Of a stretch of DNA of 64,000 nucleotides, positions 34,059-47,321 are shown in pieces (position 1 is the stretch's first letter; every line of letters starts with the position of its first letter). The notes beneath the pieces are model-generated. The model was not told the DNA's origin, ran no database searches, and saw only the letters and a list, made by a program, of their open reading frames with translations. Source of the DNA: Paramicrobacterium sp051513965 (GTDB taxonomy: Bacteria; Actinomycetota; Actinomycetes; Actinomycetales; Microbacteriaceae); NCBI RefSeq assembly GCF_051513965.1, contig NZ_CP195847.1, forward strand, positions 1,302,001 to 1,366,000, read 5' to 3'. The position numbers and the translations under genes are program-made.

Positions 34059-35260
34059 CCGAGTACCTCCAGTCCGGGAAGCGACTTGCCCTCGAGGAAT
34101 TCGAGGCTCGCTCCGCCGCCCGTTGAAATGTGTCCAAACTGATCGTCGTTGAATCCGAGCGCACGCACAGCCGCAGCCGAGTCGCCGCCTCCGACGACAC
34201 TCAGTCCATCGACCGTGGTGAGCGCCTCGGCTACGGCCTTTGTGCCGGCCGCGAATGGTGCGAGCTCGAAGACGCCCATCGGCCCGTTCCAGAACACAGT
34301 CGAAGAGGACGCGATCCGGTTGGCGAAAGCCTGGGCGGTGCGAGGACCGATGTCGAGGCCGAGACCGGATGCCCCGAACTCGGTGTCTTCGATGGAGTCG
34401 ACGTCTCTCACCACATGCTCTGCATCGGCGCTGAAGGATGCCGCGACGACTACATCGACGGGCAGGACGATCTCCACGCCCTTCTCCTCAGCGGCAGAGA
34501 GGTAACGCCGCACGGTTTCGATCTGATCGCTCTCGAGAAGGCTCGACCCCACCTTGTGCCCGAGAGCGGCGAGGAATGTGAAGAGCATCCCTCCTCCGAT
34601 GAGCAGAGAATCGACCCGCGGAAGCAGGTGCTCGATCACGCCGAGCTTGTCCGAGACCTTTGAGCCGCCGAGCACGACGGAGTAGGGCCGCTCAGGCTTC
34701 TCCGTCAGTCGCTCGAGGACGTCCAGCTCTCGGGAGATCAGAGTTCCGGCCGCACTCGGCAGAAGCGTGGCGAGCTCATAGACGCTTGCCTGCTTGCGGT
34801 GAACGACGCCAAAGCCATCGGAGATGAACGCGTCGCCGAAGGCCGCGAGCTGCTCTGCGAACGCCCGTCGCTCGGATCCGTCCTTGCTCGTCTCTCCCGG
34901 ATTGAACCGAAGGTTTTCGAGAACAGCAATCTGTCCGTCCTCGAGCCCGGCGACAGCATCCTGAGCACCCTGGCCCACGGTGTCTGCCGCGAACGTGACG
35001 GGCGACCCGAGGAGCTCGCTGAGGCGCTGCGCCACAGGCGCGAGGCTGTACTGGGCATCAGGGGCGCCTTTGGGGCGTCCAAGATGCGAGATGACCACGA
35101 CGCGAGCGCCCTGGTTGAGAAGTGCGTTGAGGGTCGGCAGAGACGCGCGAACGCGTCCATCGTCGGTGATCACTCCGTCCGAGAGAGGGACATTGAGATC
35201 ACACCGAACGACGACGCGTTTGCCGCTCAGCGAACCCAGCGATTCGAAAGTGCGAAGCAC
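34046..35260 (-). CDS. pgk: Phosphoglycerate kinase
   Basis: A 404-residue two-lobe kinase making ATP from 1,3-bisphosphoglycerate. RCDLNVPL near residue 19, SHLGRPKGAPD near 58-68, LGGSKVSDKLGV near 197 and WNGPMGVFE and GGGDSAAAV in the C-lobe are the conserved substrate and nucleotide sites. It overlaps tpiA by 13 bases and starts 19 bases after gap. Confidence 0.98.
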   Translation of the reverse strand: MLRTFESLGSLSGKRVVVRCDLNVPLSDGVITDDGRVRASLPTLNALLNQGARVVVISHLGRPKGAPDAQYSLAPVAQRLSELLGSPVTFAADTVGQGAQDAVAGLEDGQIAVLENLRFNPGETSKDGSERRAFAEQLAAFGDAFISDGFGVVHRKQASVYELATLLPSAAGTLISRELDVLERLTEKPERPYSVVLGGSKVSDKLGVIEHLLPRVDSLLIGGGMLFTFLAALGHKVGSSLLESDQIETVRRYLSAAEEKGVEIVLPVDVVVAASFSADAEHVVRDVDSIEDTEFGASGLGLDIGPRTAQAFANRIASSSTVFWNGPMGVFELAPFAAGTKAVAEALTTVDGLSVVGGGDSAAAVRALGFNDDQFGHISTGGGASLEFLEGKSLPGLEVLGWQQ

Positions 35261-35279
35261 GCTGAAATACCTCGCGGGG

Positions 35280-36284
<1,005 letters not shown>

Positions 36285-36348
36285 GGATGACTCCTGTAAT
36301 TCGGCGCAGTGTTGCGCGTTTTCAATTAGTCTCGCGAACGAGCTGGGG

Positions 36349-36382
36349 AGGGCTGTCCCAGACAGGAGTCCGGGACAACCCT
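36349..36382 (-). terminator. Hairpin terminator after sodA
   Basis: An 11-bp stem (36349-36359 with 36372-36382). On the plus strand one pair is a C-A mismatch, but in the minus-strand RNA it becomes a G-U pair, so it probably acts on sodA mRNA. No T-run. Confidence 0.6.
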
Positions 36383-36389
36383 GTCTGCA

Positions 36390-37016
36390 TTACGACAGTA
36401 CCAGCAAGCCTGAGGTCTTCTCACGAGCAGTCGCGAAGCGCTTCTGGACGTTCTCCCAGTCCACGATGTTCCAGAATGCCTTGACGTAGTCGCCCTTGAC
36501 GTTCTGGTAGTCGAGGTAGAAAGCGTGCTCCCACATGTCGAGGAGCAGAAGCGGAACGGTGCCCGCGGGGAAGTTCGACTGGTGGTCATAGAACTGCTGC
36601 ACGAAGAGCTTCTGGCCGATCGAGTCCCACATCAGCGCGCCCCAGCCCGAACCCTGGATTCCCAGAGCAGCCGCGTTGAACTGAGCCTGGAACTTCTCGA
36701 ATCCGCCGAACTGCTCGTCGAGAGCAGCCTGCAGGTCACCCGTCGGGCGGTCCCCGCCCTCCGGCGAGAGGTTCGTCCAGAAGACCGAGTGGTTGACGTG
36801 ACCGCCGAGGTTGAACGCGAGGTCCTTCTCGAGCTTGTTGATGTTTGCGAAGTCGCCGGACTCGCGTGCCTCAGCAAGCTTCTCAAGAGCGGTGTTCGCT
36901 CCCGTCACATAAGCCTGGTGGTGCTTGGAGTGGTGCAGCTCCATGATCGTTCCCGAGATGCTCGGCTCCAGTGCGCCGTAGTCATACGCAAGGTCGGGAA
37001 GCGTGTATTCAGCCAT
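36390..37016 (-). CDS. sodA: Superoxide dismutase, Fe/Mn family
   Basis: A 208-residue cytosolic SOD. Metal ligands are visible: His in ELHHSKHHQAY (about 26-36), His in GGHVNHSVFWTNL, and Asp/His in LDMWEHAFYLDYQN. The GSGWGALMW segment and GGDRP fit the manganese-type enzymes of actinobacteria. The ATG at 37016 is preceded by GAGGAGA, an excellent ribosome-binding site; the open frame extends upstream without reason. It stands alone between gap and whiA. Confidence 0.96.
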   Translation of the reverse strand: MAEYTLPDLAYDYGALEPSISGTIMELHHSKHHQAYVTGANTALEKLAEARESGDFANINKLEKDLAFNLGGHVNHSVFWTNLSPEGGDRPTGDLQAALDEQFGGFEKFQAQFNAAALGIQGSGWGALMWDSIGQKLFVQQFYDHQSNFPAGTVPLLLLDMWEHAFYLDYQNVKGDYVKAFWNIVDWENVQKRFATAREKTSGLLVLS

Positions 37017-37136
37017 GTATATCTCCTCGTTTCTCTCATGCGCGATAGGTCCGCGCATGGCTCTGAGTGACGTTCCCCAGTCTAGTCGCCGGTGCTCGTT
37101 CGGCTAGTGGGCTTCGCTCTCAGATGACAGAGGAAG

Positions 37137-38111
37137 TCAGTCCGCCGAAGGGGGAAGCGAAGCCTGAGTGTCGGGCACATCGGTCTCGTGCGCGCGCTTG
37201 TCGGCCATGGCGAGAAGACGACGGATGCGGCCGGCGACAGCGTCCTTGGTCATTGGCGGTTCGGCGAAGTGTCCGAGCTCGTCGAGGCTCGCGTCTCGGT
37301 GGTCCAGACGCAGTTTGCCGGCGTAAGCCAGGTGATCCGGGACATCCTCACCGAGGATCTCGAGGGCGCGCTCGACGCGCGCGCAGGCGGCGACGGCAGC
37401 CTGCGCGGAGCGGCGCAGGTTCGCGTCGTCGAAGTTCACGAGGCGGTTCGCTGTGGCGCGCACCTCGCGCCGCTGGCGCATCTCTTCCCACTCCGTCACG
37501 GTCTTGTGGGCTCCCATGGCCGTGAGCATCGCGCTGATTGCTTCGCCATCGCGGATCACGACACGGTGGACACCTCGAACCTCGCGCGCCTTCGCTGAGA
37601 TGCCGAGACGACCCGCAGCGCCTACGAGGGCCATTGCGGACTCATTCCCGGGGCAGGTCACTTCGAGAGCGGCGGAACGTCCCGGGTCGCTGAGTGAGCC
37701 GCGAGCGAGGAAAGCTCCTCGCCAAACAGCAGCGAGGTCATCACGTGAGCCCGTGGTGAGACGGTTCGGGAGGCCCCGGACGGGTCGGCGTCGAGAATCA
37801 AGGAGGCCCGTCTGGCGAGCGAGTGTCTCTCCCCCGGCCATGACTCTGACGAGGAAGTATGGGGCGCGACGTCCGCCCGAGGGTGAGACGGCGCTTGCCT
37901 CGCTGCGTACTCCGTACAGCTCAGCGAGGTCTTTGCGGACCCGACGAGCGGTGCGCGGCGAGTCGACCTCGGCCTCAATCGCGATGCGACCCGAGATGAT
38001 GTGGAGACCTCCGCTGAAGCGGAGAATCGAAGCGAGCTCGGCCGCCCGAACCGTATTGCGCGTTTCGTCGACGGCGGTCAGTTCGTCTTTGACATCGGCT
38101 GTGAGAGCCAA
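37137..38111 (-). CDS. whiA: WhiA DNA-binding regulator
   Basis: A 324-residue protein combining a LAGLIDADG-homing-endonuclease-like N-domain with a C-terminal helix-turn-helix. Family landmarks: ALTADVKDELTAV at the start, RFSGGLHIISGRIAIEAE near 37-54, GAFLARGSLSDPG in the middle and LDELGHFAEPPMTKDAVAGRIRRLL at the C-terminus. In Streptomyces WhiA works with WhiB for sporulation; in non-sporulating relatives it affects cell division. I chose TTG at 38111 because AGGA lies six bases before it and it gives the family N-terminus. 31 bases after rapZ. Confidence 0.95.
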   Translation of the reverse strand: MALTADVKDELTAVDETRNTVRAAELASILRFSGGLHIISGRIAIEAEVDSPRTARRVRKDLAELYGVRSEASAVSPSGGRRAPYFLVRVMAGGETLARQTGLLDSRRRPVRGLPNRLTTGSRDDLAAVWRGAFLARGSLSDPGRSAALEVTCPGNESAMALVGAAGRLGISAKAREVRGVHRVVIRDGEAISAMLTAMGAHKTVTEWEEMRQRREVRATANRLVNFDDANLRRSAQAAVAACARVERALEILGEDVPDHLAYAGKLRLDHRDASLDELGHFAEPPMTKDAVAGRIRRLLAMADKRAHETDVPDTQASLPPSAD

Positions 38112-38142
38112 TCGGAGTCCTATCTGCTCGGGTGCCCGGCGG

Positions 38143-39021
38143 TCATTCGCGACCGAGGTCGCGGTGTTTGACGTTGACGACGACGTCGGGCTGCGTACTG
38201 AGGAGGGAGGCGAGACGCTGCGCCATGGCGACGGAGCGGTGTTTTCCGCCTGTGCACCCGATCGCCACGACGGCATGCCGCTTGTTCTCACGCTGATATC
38301 CAGTCAGGACCGGCTTCAGCGCGGATGCGTATGCGTCGAGGAATTCCTCGGCGCCGGGCTGTGTGAAGACGTAGTCGGAGACCTCGGTATCGAGGCCCGT
38401 GTGCGCACGCAGGTCCGGCACCCAGAACGGGTTTGGGAGGAATCTCGCGTCTGCAATCATATCTGCGTCTGTGGGGATGCCGTACTTGAACCCGAAGCTC
38501 ATCACCGTGATCTGTACGCCAGGTGTCGCCTCGCTCTTGAAGATGTCGCGCACGGTCGAGCCGAGCTGGTGAACATTCAGGTCTGTCGTGTCGATGACGA
38601 GATCGCTCAGCTCGCGAATGGCGGCCACACGCTGGCGCTCGATGGAGATGCCGTCGAGGATCGTGCCATCCCCCTGCAGCGGGTGAGGTCTGCGCACTGC
38701 TTCGTACCGGCGAATCAGCGCCTCGTCTGCTGCGTCAAGGAAGAGCACTCGGAGATGTGTGCCCTCGCGCAGGCCCTGCAGCATCGACCGGAGGTCAGCG
38801 AAGAAGTCTCTGCCGCGAACATCGACCACGACGGCGAGCTTCTCCGTGCCCTCGGCTCGCTCCGCCAGATCGACAAGCGGACGCAGCATCTGAGGCGGAA
38901 GATTGTCGACCACGTACCAGTCGAGATCTTCGAGGGCGTTCGCGACGGTCGAGCGCCCGGCACCTGACATACCGGTGACGACGAGGACTTCCTGCTCGGA
39001 AGTGTGTTCATCGGTGGTCAT
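38143..39021 (-). CDS. rapZ: RapZ/YvcJ-family nucleotide-binding protein
   Basis: A 292-residue P-loop protein. The Walker A GMSGAGRS (17-24), LSDLVIDTTDLN and the C-terminal domain GCTGGKHRSVAMAQRLA identify the family. In E. coli it guides RNase E to a small RNA; the actinobacterial target is unknown. It sits in the classic uvrC-rapZ-whiA order, but the usual yvcK gene between rapZ and whiA is missing: the gap is 31 bases. Confidence 0.95.
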   Translation of the reverse strand: MTTDEHTSEQEVLVVTGMSGAGRSTVANALEDLDWYVVDNLPPQMLRPLVDLAERAEGTEKLAVVVDVRGRDFFADLRSMLQGLREGTHLRVLFLDAADEALIRRYEAVRRPHPLQGDGTILDGISIERQRVAAIRELSDLVIDTTDLNVHQLGSTVRDIFKSEATPGVQITVMSFGFKYGIPTDADMIADARFLPNPFWVPDLRAHTGLDTEVSDYVFTQPGAEEFLDAYASALKPVLTGYQRENKRHAVVAIGCTGGKHRSVAMAQRLASLLSTQPDVVVNVKHRDLGRE

Positions 39022-39060
39022 CGTCTTGGCCTTCGTTCGTAGTTTTCGGGTGATACCAGG

Positions 39061-40916
39061 TTACCGAGTGTGGAGGCGAGCGTGGATCGCCTCTGCAAGC
39101 GCGGGGCCGACACCGGGCACTTCGGTGATCTCCGCGGGGTCAGCGGCTTTCAAGCGGGCAACTGAACCGAAGTGCGTCAGCAGCTTCTTGACGCGTGCGG
39201 GTCCGACGCCGGGGATCTCGGAGAGAACAGTCGAGATATCGCGCGATCGCCGTTTCCGCTGGTGCCTGATCGCAAATCGGTGTGCCTCGTCTCGGAGGCG
39301 CTGGACGAGATAGAGCGCTTCGCTGTTCCGCGGCAGGATCACCGGGTATTCATCGTCTGGAATCCAGAGCTCCTCAAGGCGCTTCGCGATCCCCGCGATC
39401 TGGATGCCGCTGCGCTCGGAGTCTTCGAGGGCGCGCTGCGCCGCGGCCACCTGAGGCTGGCCTCCGTCGACGAGGAGGAGCTGAGGTGGATAGGCGAATC
39501 TCTTAGGTGACGAGTCTTCTGGTCCGTCATCGTCGAGATGCGCCAGCCGACGCATAAGCACCTGGTACATCGCATCCGTGTCGTCACGTGCTTCCGAAAT
39601 GGAGAACGACCGATACTGGTCTTTTCGTGCGAGGCCATCCTCGAAGACGACCATCGACGCTACGATGTTCGTTCCGCCGAGGTGCGAGATGTCGTAGCAC
39701 TCGATGCGGAGAGGAGCCTCGTTCATGCCCAGGGCATCCTGGATGTCTGCGAGAGCTTCGCTCCGCGTCGCGAAGTCTGCGCTTCGGCGTGTCTTGTGGC
39801 GCATGAGAGCCTGCTTCGCGTTGAGCACCGCTGTCTCCATGAGGGCGGCCTTCTCGCCACGCTGCGCTGTCTTCAGCTGCACGCGACCGCGCCCTCGGAT
39901 CTCGGTGAGCCACTCCCCGATCTCACCGGCGTCGTCGGGAAGGACGGGGACGATCACTTCACGCGGGACATCCGCACCTTGGCGGGAATACGCGGTTCGG
40001 ATGACGCCTTCGACCAGATCGCCCGTCGAGACGTCGAGCTCCTTGTCGACTGTCCATGAACGCACACCACGGATGCGTCCGCCTCGGACGACGAACTGCT
40101 GCACAGCCGCCGAGAGCTCGTCGTGCTCGATTCCGAACATATCGGCGTCGACCGACTGCTTCATCACGACGCGGCTTTTCTCGAGAACCGCCTCCAAAGA
40201 CTGGAGCTGATCGCGATAGCGCGCTGCCGCTTCGTAGTCCTGCTCGGCTGCGGCATCCTTCATCTTCGCTGTGAGCTCGCGAGTGAATCGTTTGTCGTTT
40301 CCGCTCATGAAGCTGACGAAGTCGTCGACGATTCGGCGGTGCTCGTCAATGGTGACCTTCATCGAGCACGGGCCGCCACAGCGCCCAATCTGACCAGGAA
40401 AGCACGGTTTGCCGGACTGCATGGCGCGTTTATAGCTTGAGTCGGAGCAGGTGCGGATCGGGAACGCCTTGATCATGAGATCGATCGTGTCGTGCACAGC
40501 CCAGACTTTGGGGTACGGACCGAAGTACGCGGCTCCCCTGATGCGAGGGTTGCGCGTCACCATGACGCGTGGAGCCTCGTCGCCGAGAGTCACGGCCAGG
40601 TACGGGTAGGACTTGTCGTCTCGGAACTTGACGTTGAACGGAGGGTCGAACTCCTTGATCCAGGTGTATTCGAGCTGGAGAGCTTCGACGTCGCTGCCGA
40701 CGACAGTCCATTCGACGCTGGTCGCTGTCGTGACCATGCGTCTCGTCCGCTCGTGAAGCGTGTGCAGGGGTGCGAAGTAGTTGCTCAGTCGCGCCCGCAG
40801 ATTCTTTGCTTTACCAACATAGAGCACACGCCGATTCTCGTCGCGGAAACGATAGACGCCCGGCTGGGTCGGGATCTCACCGGGCTTGGGACGATAGGCG
40901 AGGTGATGCGCCATCG

Positions 40917-40920
<4 letters not shown>
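39061..40920 (-). CDS. uvrC: Excinuclease ABC subunit UvrC
   Basis: A 619-residue nuclease that makes both cuts in nucleotide excision repair. GIY-YIG domain at the N-terminus (GVYRFRDENRRVLYVGKAKNLRARL, shown as two parts in the fold), a UVR motif near 205-240 that binds UvrB, the RNase H-like domain with ECYDISHLGG, LLVDGGQPQ, and two helix-hairpin-helix motifs at the C-terminus (IPGVGPARVKKLL, VPGVGPALAEAI). GTG start overlapping the uvrA stop by four bases, so the two are translationally coupled. Confidence 0.97.
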
Positions 40921-43808
<2,888 letters not shown>

Positions 43809-43860
43809 CCGTCCAGCCTAATCGCCCCCACCGACATCAGCCTGTGAACAGGGGGTTCCC

Positions 43861-44541
43861 ATGTGCGCTTCCGCGGGACACAATGGCGCTATGGGGAGGC
43901 ATACGGACCCGGTGGAGCAGATGCTGCGATACCACCTCCGCGATCGGGGCATCATCGACGAGCGTGTCCTCCGAGCGATGGCGCAGGTGCCACGCGAGGA
44001 GTTCGTGCCGTCGTCATTGCGCGCGGAGGCCTACGCGGATCATCCGCTGCCACTCGCGCAGGGGCAGACGATCTCGCAGCCGTTCATCGTCGCCCTCACT
44101 CTGCAGGCTGCGGCGCTCGAGCCGAGCGACACAGTCCTCGATGTAGGAACCGGATCGGGGTATGCCGCAGCCGTTGCCTCGCTGCTCGCAGAGACCGTGG
44201 TCACCATCGAACGCTTCGACTCGCTCGCGCAGTCTGCGGAAGAGACTCTTCAGCGGCTCGGCTACTCGAACGTGCTGTCGGTCGTCGGCGACGGTTCCCG
44301 CGGCTGCCCGGAGCATGCGCCCTACGATGCGATCGTCTCCGCTGCAGCCGCTGAGAACGTTCCGGACGCATGGCGCACGCAGCTCGCCCCACGGGGGCGG
44401 ATCGTCGCGCCCGTCGGAGGCACATGGGGGCAGAGGCTGCGTGTCCTCCGCGCGGACGGGTCAAAGGAGAAGGATCTCGGCGGGGTCCGCTTCGTGCCGC
44501 TGATCAGCGACGAATCCGTCGGCCCTCCGCATGACGCCTGA
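43861..44541 (+). CDS. pcm: Protein-L-isoaspartate O-methyltransferase
   Basis: A 226-residue AdoMet enzyme that repairs isoaspartyl residues. VPREEFVPSSLRAEAYAD, PLAQGQTISQPFIVALTLQ (the substrate and isoAsp pocket) and VLDVGTGSGYAAAVAS (AdoMet motif I) identify PCMT. AGGGGG lies five bases before the ATG at 43861, so I kept that start; an in-frame ATG 30 bases later is possible. The last 38 bases overlap the convergent membrane protein gene. Confidence 0.92.
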   Translation: MCASAGHNGAMGRHTDPVEQMLRYHLRDRGIIDERVLRAMAQVPREEFVPSSLRAEAYADHPLPLAQGQTISQPFIVALTLQAAALEPSDTVLDVGTGSGYAAAVASLLAETVVTIERFDSLAQSAEETLQRLGYSNVLSVVGDGSRGCPEHAPYDAIVSAAAAENVPDAWRTQLAPRGRIVAPVGGTWGQRLRVLRADGSKEKDLGGVRFVPLISDESVGPPHDA

Positions 44542-45049
44542 CCGGTATGAGGAGCGCGATCGCGATGCCGATGAGCGCGAGCACGGCGATCGCGGCCAAC
44601 CATGGAACGGCGGACGGCGGCATCCACACCGACATCAGTGCGAGCGCAAGCGCGAGAATCGCCTGACTCGGAACTTGGATGATGACGTAATCGCGAAGCG
44701 ACCGAGTCAGGATGCCGCGGGCCACGCCGCCGCGTGCCGGGGCAACGGTCGAGAGCGTGCAGAGCACATGGAGCAGATGGAGGCCGGCGAGTAGGACATA
44801 CGGGCGCCAATCCCCCACCTCGGGGTCGCGCGCGAGCTGGGTGAGGGCGAGCACCGCCACAGCGACCCAGCCCGTTCGCCACTTCGGAGAGACCCCGGCG
44901 CCCAGGCCCAGGAGGACCGCGACGACGCTCCACACCTGAGTGGGCGCGAAGAGGAACGCGAGGACTCCGGTGAGAAGAACGATCGAAGCGCGCAGCAGAA
45001 CCGAGGGAACAGCCCGCGGCGCATCCATTCGATAGTCCCGCGCGCTCAC
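44504..45049 (-). CDS. Hypothetical integral membrane protein, last gene of the MoxR operon
   Basis: About 181 residues with five or six hydrophobic segments (for example ASIVLLTGVLAFLFA, VVAVLLGLGAGV, WLAAIAVLALIGIAIALL) and basic ends. I know no family. GTG start at 45049 overlaps the DUF58 stop by four bases, so its translation is tied to DUF58, which suggests a membrane partner. It ends inside the 3' end of convergent pcm. Longer upstream starts would run into DUF58 and are less likely. Confidence 0.75.
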   Translation of the reverse strand: MSARDYRMDAPRAVPSVLLRASIVLLTGVLAFLFAPTQVWSVVAVLLGLGAGVSPKWRTGWVAVAVLALTQLARDPEVGDWRPYVLLAGLHLLHVLCTLSTVAPARGGVARGILTRSLRDYVIIQVPSQAILALALALMSVWMPPSAVPWLAAIAVLALIGIAIALLIPVRRHAEGRRIRR

Positions 45050-46347
45050 TGCGGTGCTCGCTCTCGTGATAGGGCGTAGAGGCGGCCCGACCGCTGCTCT
45101 CCGCTGTCGTCGTGCCACCGCACGATGCGAACGCCCGAGGCAGCCGTGACCGTGAGTCGATCGTCGCGCTCCAGCATCAGCATCCGATGCGCCGTCATCT
45201 GCTCTGGACTGAGTCCGGACAGATCACCGTGCGGCAGCACATCGATTGCGATCACACGGTGCCCGGTCGCTGCCCAGATCCCGGCGAGATCGGCGGCGTC
45301 GTCGTCGAGGAATGTCGAGAGGACGAAGACGAGGGCGCCCGGCGGAAGGACTGGCGCGCGGCGCCGATACGAACTGGCCCCACTCGCGCGGGTCGCCGCG
45401 ATAGCCGCGTAGAGCCTCTCCGCGTGCTTGCCCCCTGAGCCTCGACGAACCGGGCGTGCACCGGCCGTCAGATCGTGCAGTCCGACGTTGTCTCCCGCGC
45501 GAGTGTACGAGGTGGCGATCGCGGTCGCGCACTCGCGCGCGAGGTCCATTGATGTCACTCCGACGCCATCGCGTCTGCCGCTGGCCCACTCGACCACGCT
45601 CTCGCCGACATCGTCGCTCGTGTCCATGACGATCATGACGGTCGCGTCGCTCACTGCGTGGGTGCGGCGTACGAAGATGTCGCCCGGTGCACGAGCCAGA
45701 CGCGCTGTCGCTCTCCAATCGATGCGCCGCAGTCGGTCGCCGGGCGCATACGGATGGATGTCTCGGAACTCGCCGCCCTCCCCCGGACGCGTCGATTCAT
45801 GTGCACCCGTGAGACCGGTCAGGTGGCGCGGAAGGAGCAGATGCGGGAGCGTTCCAATGCGTGGGCGGATCGTGTGCTCCTCGCGCGACTCAGGACTCGC
45901 CTCCGTCATGAATGCGCCGTCATCTGAGCAGGCGCGGTAGCGGAAGCGAATCGCTTCTGTCGGGCCTGAGTGCTCGAGAGGCATCCGAATGCGCACCTCC
46001 GCGCCGTCTGACGCTTTGAGCAGGGCAAGACGCCGTTTGGCCTCCCCCACATAGGCACGAACATGAAGGGATGCCGCGGCACCGCCCGTCTCGAACGTGA
46101 GACGCCCACTGAGCTCCTCCGCCTCGCTGCTCAGCGCCTCGAACTCGACCGTGTGGGAGATCGTGGCGGGGTGTGTCGGGCGCGTGCTCCAGCGATACGC
46201 GGCCCACACGATCAACGGCAGACCGAGCGCCGCGACGTCGGCGCGTGACCAGAGCACTCCCGCGAGCATGATGACGATGCCGCTGACGGCGGCGCCGCCG
46301 AGGGCGGCGGTCGGGGCCCAGCGGAGCGAGTGCGACGAGGACGTCAC
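45046..46347 (-). CDS. DUF58 domain-containing protein
   Basis: About 433 residues. Two N-terminal hydrophobic segments (about 12-55) and a DUF58 core with GDRLRRIDWRATARLARA and FVRRTHAVSDATVMIVMDTS, an integrin-like vWA fold fragment with the DTS metal motif. DUF58 genes nearly always follow moxR; together they are thought to form a chaperone-type complex that inserts metal or assembles envelope proteins. GTG at 46347 overlaps the moxR stop by four bases. A further GTG upstream would lie inside moxR. Confidence 0.9.
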   Translation of the reverse strand: MTSSSHSLRWAPTAALGGAAVSGIVIMLAGVLWSRADVAALGLPLIVWAAYRWSTRPTHPATISHTVEFEALSSEAEELSGRLTFETGGAAASLHVRAYVGEAKRRLALLKASDGAEVRIRMPLEHSGPTEAIRFRYRACSDDGAFMTEASPESREEHTIRPRIGTLPHLLLPRHLTGLTGAHESTRPGEGGEFRDIHPYAPGDRLRRIDWRATARLARAPGDIFVRRTHAVSDATVMIVMDTSDDVGESVVEWASGRRDGVGVTSMDLARECATAIATSYTRAGDNVGLHDLTAGARPVRRGSGGKHAERLYAAIAATRASGASSYRRRAPVLPPGALVFVLSTFLDDDAADLAGIWAATGHRVIAIDVLPHGDLSGLSPEQMTAHRMLMLERDDRLTVTAASGVRIVRWHDDSGEQRSGRLYALSRERAPQ

Positions 46348-47321
46348 GCGGCGCCGCTCCCCACAGTCGGCGGAACCGGCACCGACCCGAGCGCCGCCGT
46401 GACGATGGCCTCGGGACGCACACCGTTCGCCCACGCCTGCGGGGTCAACGTCAGCCGATGTGCGAGAACGGGGACGGCGATGCGCTTGATGTCGTCCGGG
46501 GTGATGTAGTCGCGTCCGCTCATGACCGCGATCGCGCGGGCGAGAAGCATGAGCCCCTGAGAGCCACGTGGCGATGCGCCCACCTGCACTTGCTGGTCAC
46601 GTCGTGTCGCTGCGGCCAGATCCACGCAGTACCGCGCGACGTCGGGGTCGACGTGCACTGCTTCGACAGCGGTTTGCATGTGCAGGAGCTGCTCGGCGTT
46701 CAGCACCGGTTCGATCTCGCGCGCGTCATGCTGGCGGTGCGCGCGTGAGAGCAGCATCCTCGTCTCGTCGTCGGCGGAGAGATAGCCGACGGACAGGCGC
46801 ACCATGAAGCGGTCGAGCTGGGCCTCGGGCAGCGCATACGTACCCTCGAACTCGATGGGGTTCGACGTCGCGATCACATGGAACGGCCGGGGCAGCGGGA
46901 ACGGCGATCCTTCCACGGTGACGCGACCTTCCGCCATCGCTTCGAGAAACGAGGACTGCGTCTTCGGGGTCGTTCTGTTGATCTCGTCGGCGAGCACAAG
47001 CCCGGCGAAGAGCGGGCCGGAGCGGAACTCGAACGTTCCCGTCGAGGGAATGTAGACGAACGACCCCGTGATATCCGATGGGAGCAAGTCGGGGGTGCAC
47101 TGGATTCGGCTGAACTCCAGCCCGAGAGCACGAGCCAAGGTGCGGGCTGCGAGCGTCTTGCCGAGACCTGGGACGTCTTCGAAAAGCACATGACCTCCGG
47201 CGAGCACGGTCGCAAGAGCGAGCTCGAGAGGCTCGGCCATGTCAACGACGATCTCTCCCACACGGGACAGCACAGCTCGGCTGAGTTCTGAGACGTCGGA
47301 AGTCGTCATCTGCTCGGTCAT
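46344..47321 (-). CDS. MoxR-family AAA+ ATPase
   Basis: A 325-residue AAA+ ATPase. Walker A DVPGLGKTLAARTLA (about 48-62), Walker B VLADEINRTTPKTQS, sensor 1 VIATSNPIEFEGTY and the arginine-finger region PEAQLDRFMVRLSVGYL fit MoxR. The C-terminal lid ends at PTVGSGAA. It likely works with DUF58 next door. ATG at 47321 overlaps the stop of the upstream membrane gene by four bases. Confidence 0.93.
   Translation of the reverse strand: MTEQMTTSDVSELSRAVLSRVGEIVVDMAEPLELALATVLAGGHVLFEDVPGLGKTLAARTLARALGLEFSRIQCTPDLLPSDITGSFVYIPSTGTFEFRSGPLFAGLVLADEINRTTPKTQSSFLEAMAEGRVTVEGSPFPLPRPFHVIATSNPIEFEGTYALPEAQLDRFMVRLSVGYLSADDETRMLLSRAHRQHDAREIEPVLNAEQLLHMQTAVEAVHVDPDVARYCVDLAAATRRDQQVQVGASPRGSQGLMLLARAIAVMSGRDYITPDDIKRIAVPVLAHRLTLTPQAWANGVRPEAIVTAALGSVPVPPTVGSGAA

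Noticed and set aside
43846..43858. GAAC-N5-GTTC upstream of uvrA, resembling an SOS (LexA) box
   Set aside because: Actinobacterial LexA sites have GAAC-N4-GTTC; here the spacer is one base too long, and the same bases make the pcm ribosome-binding site.
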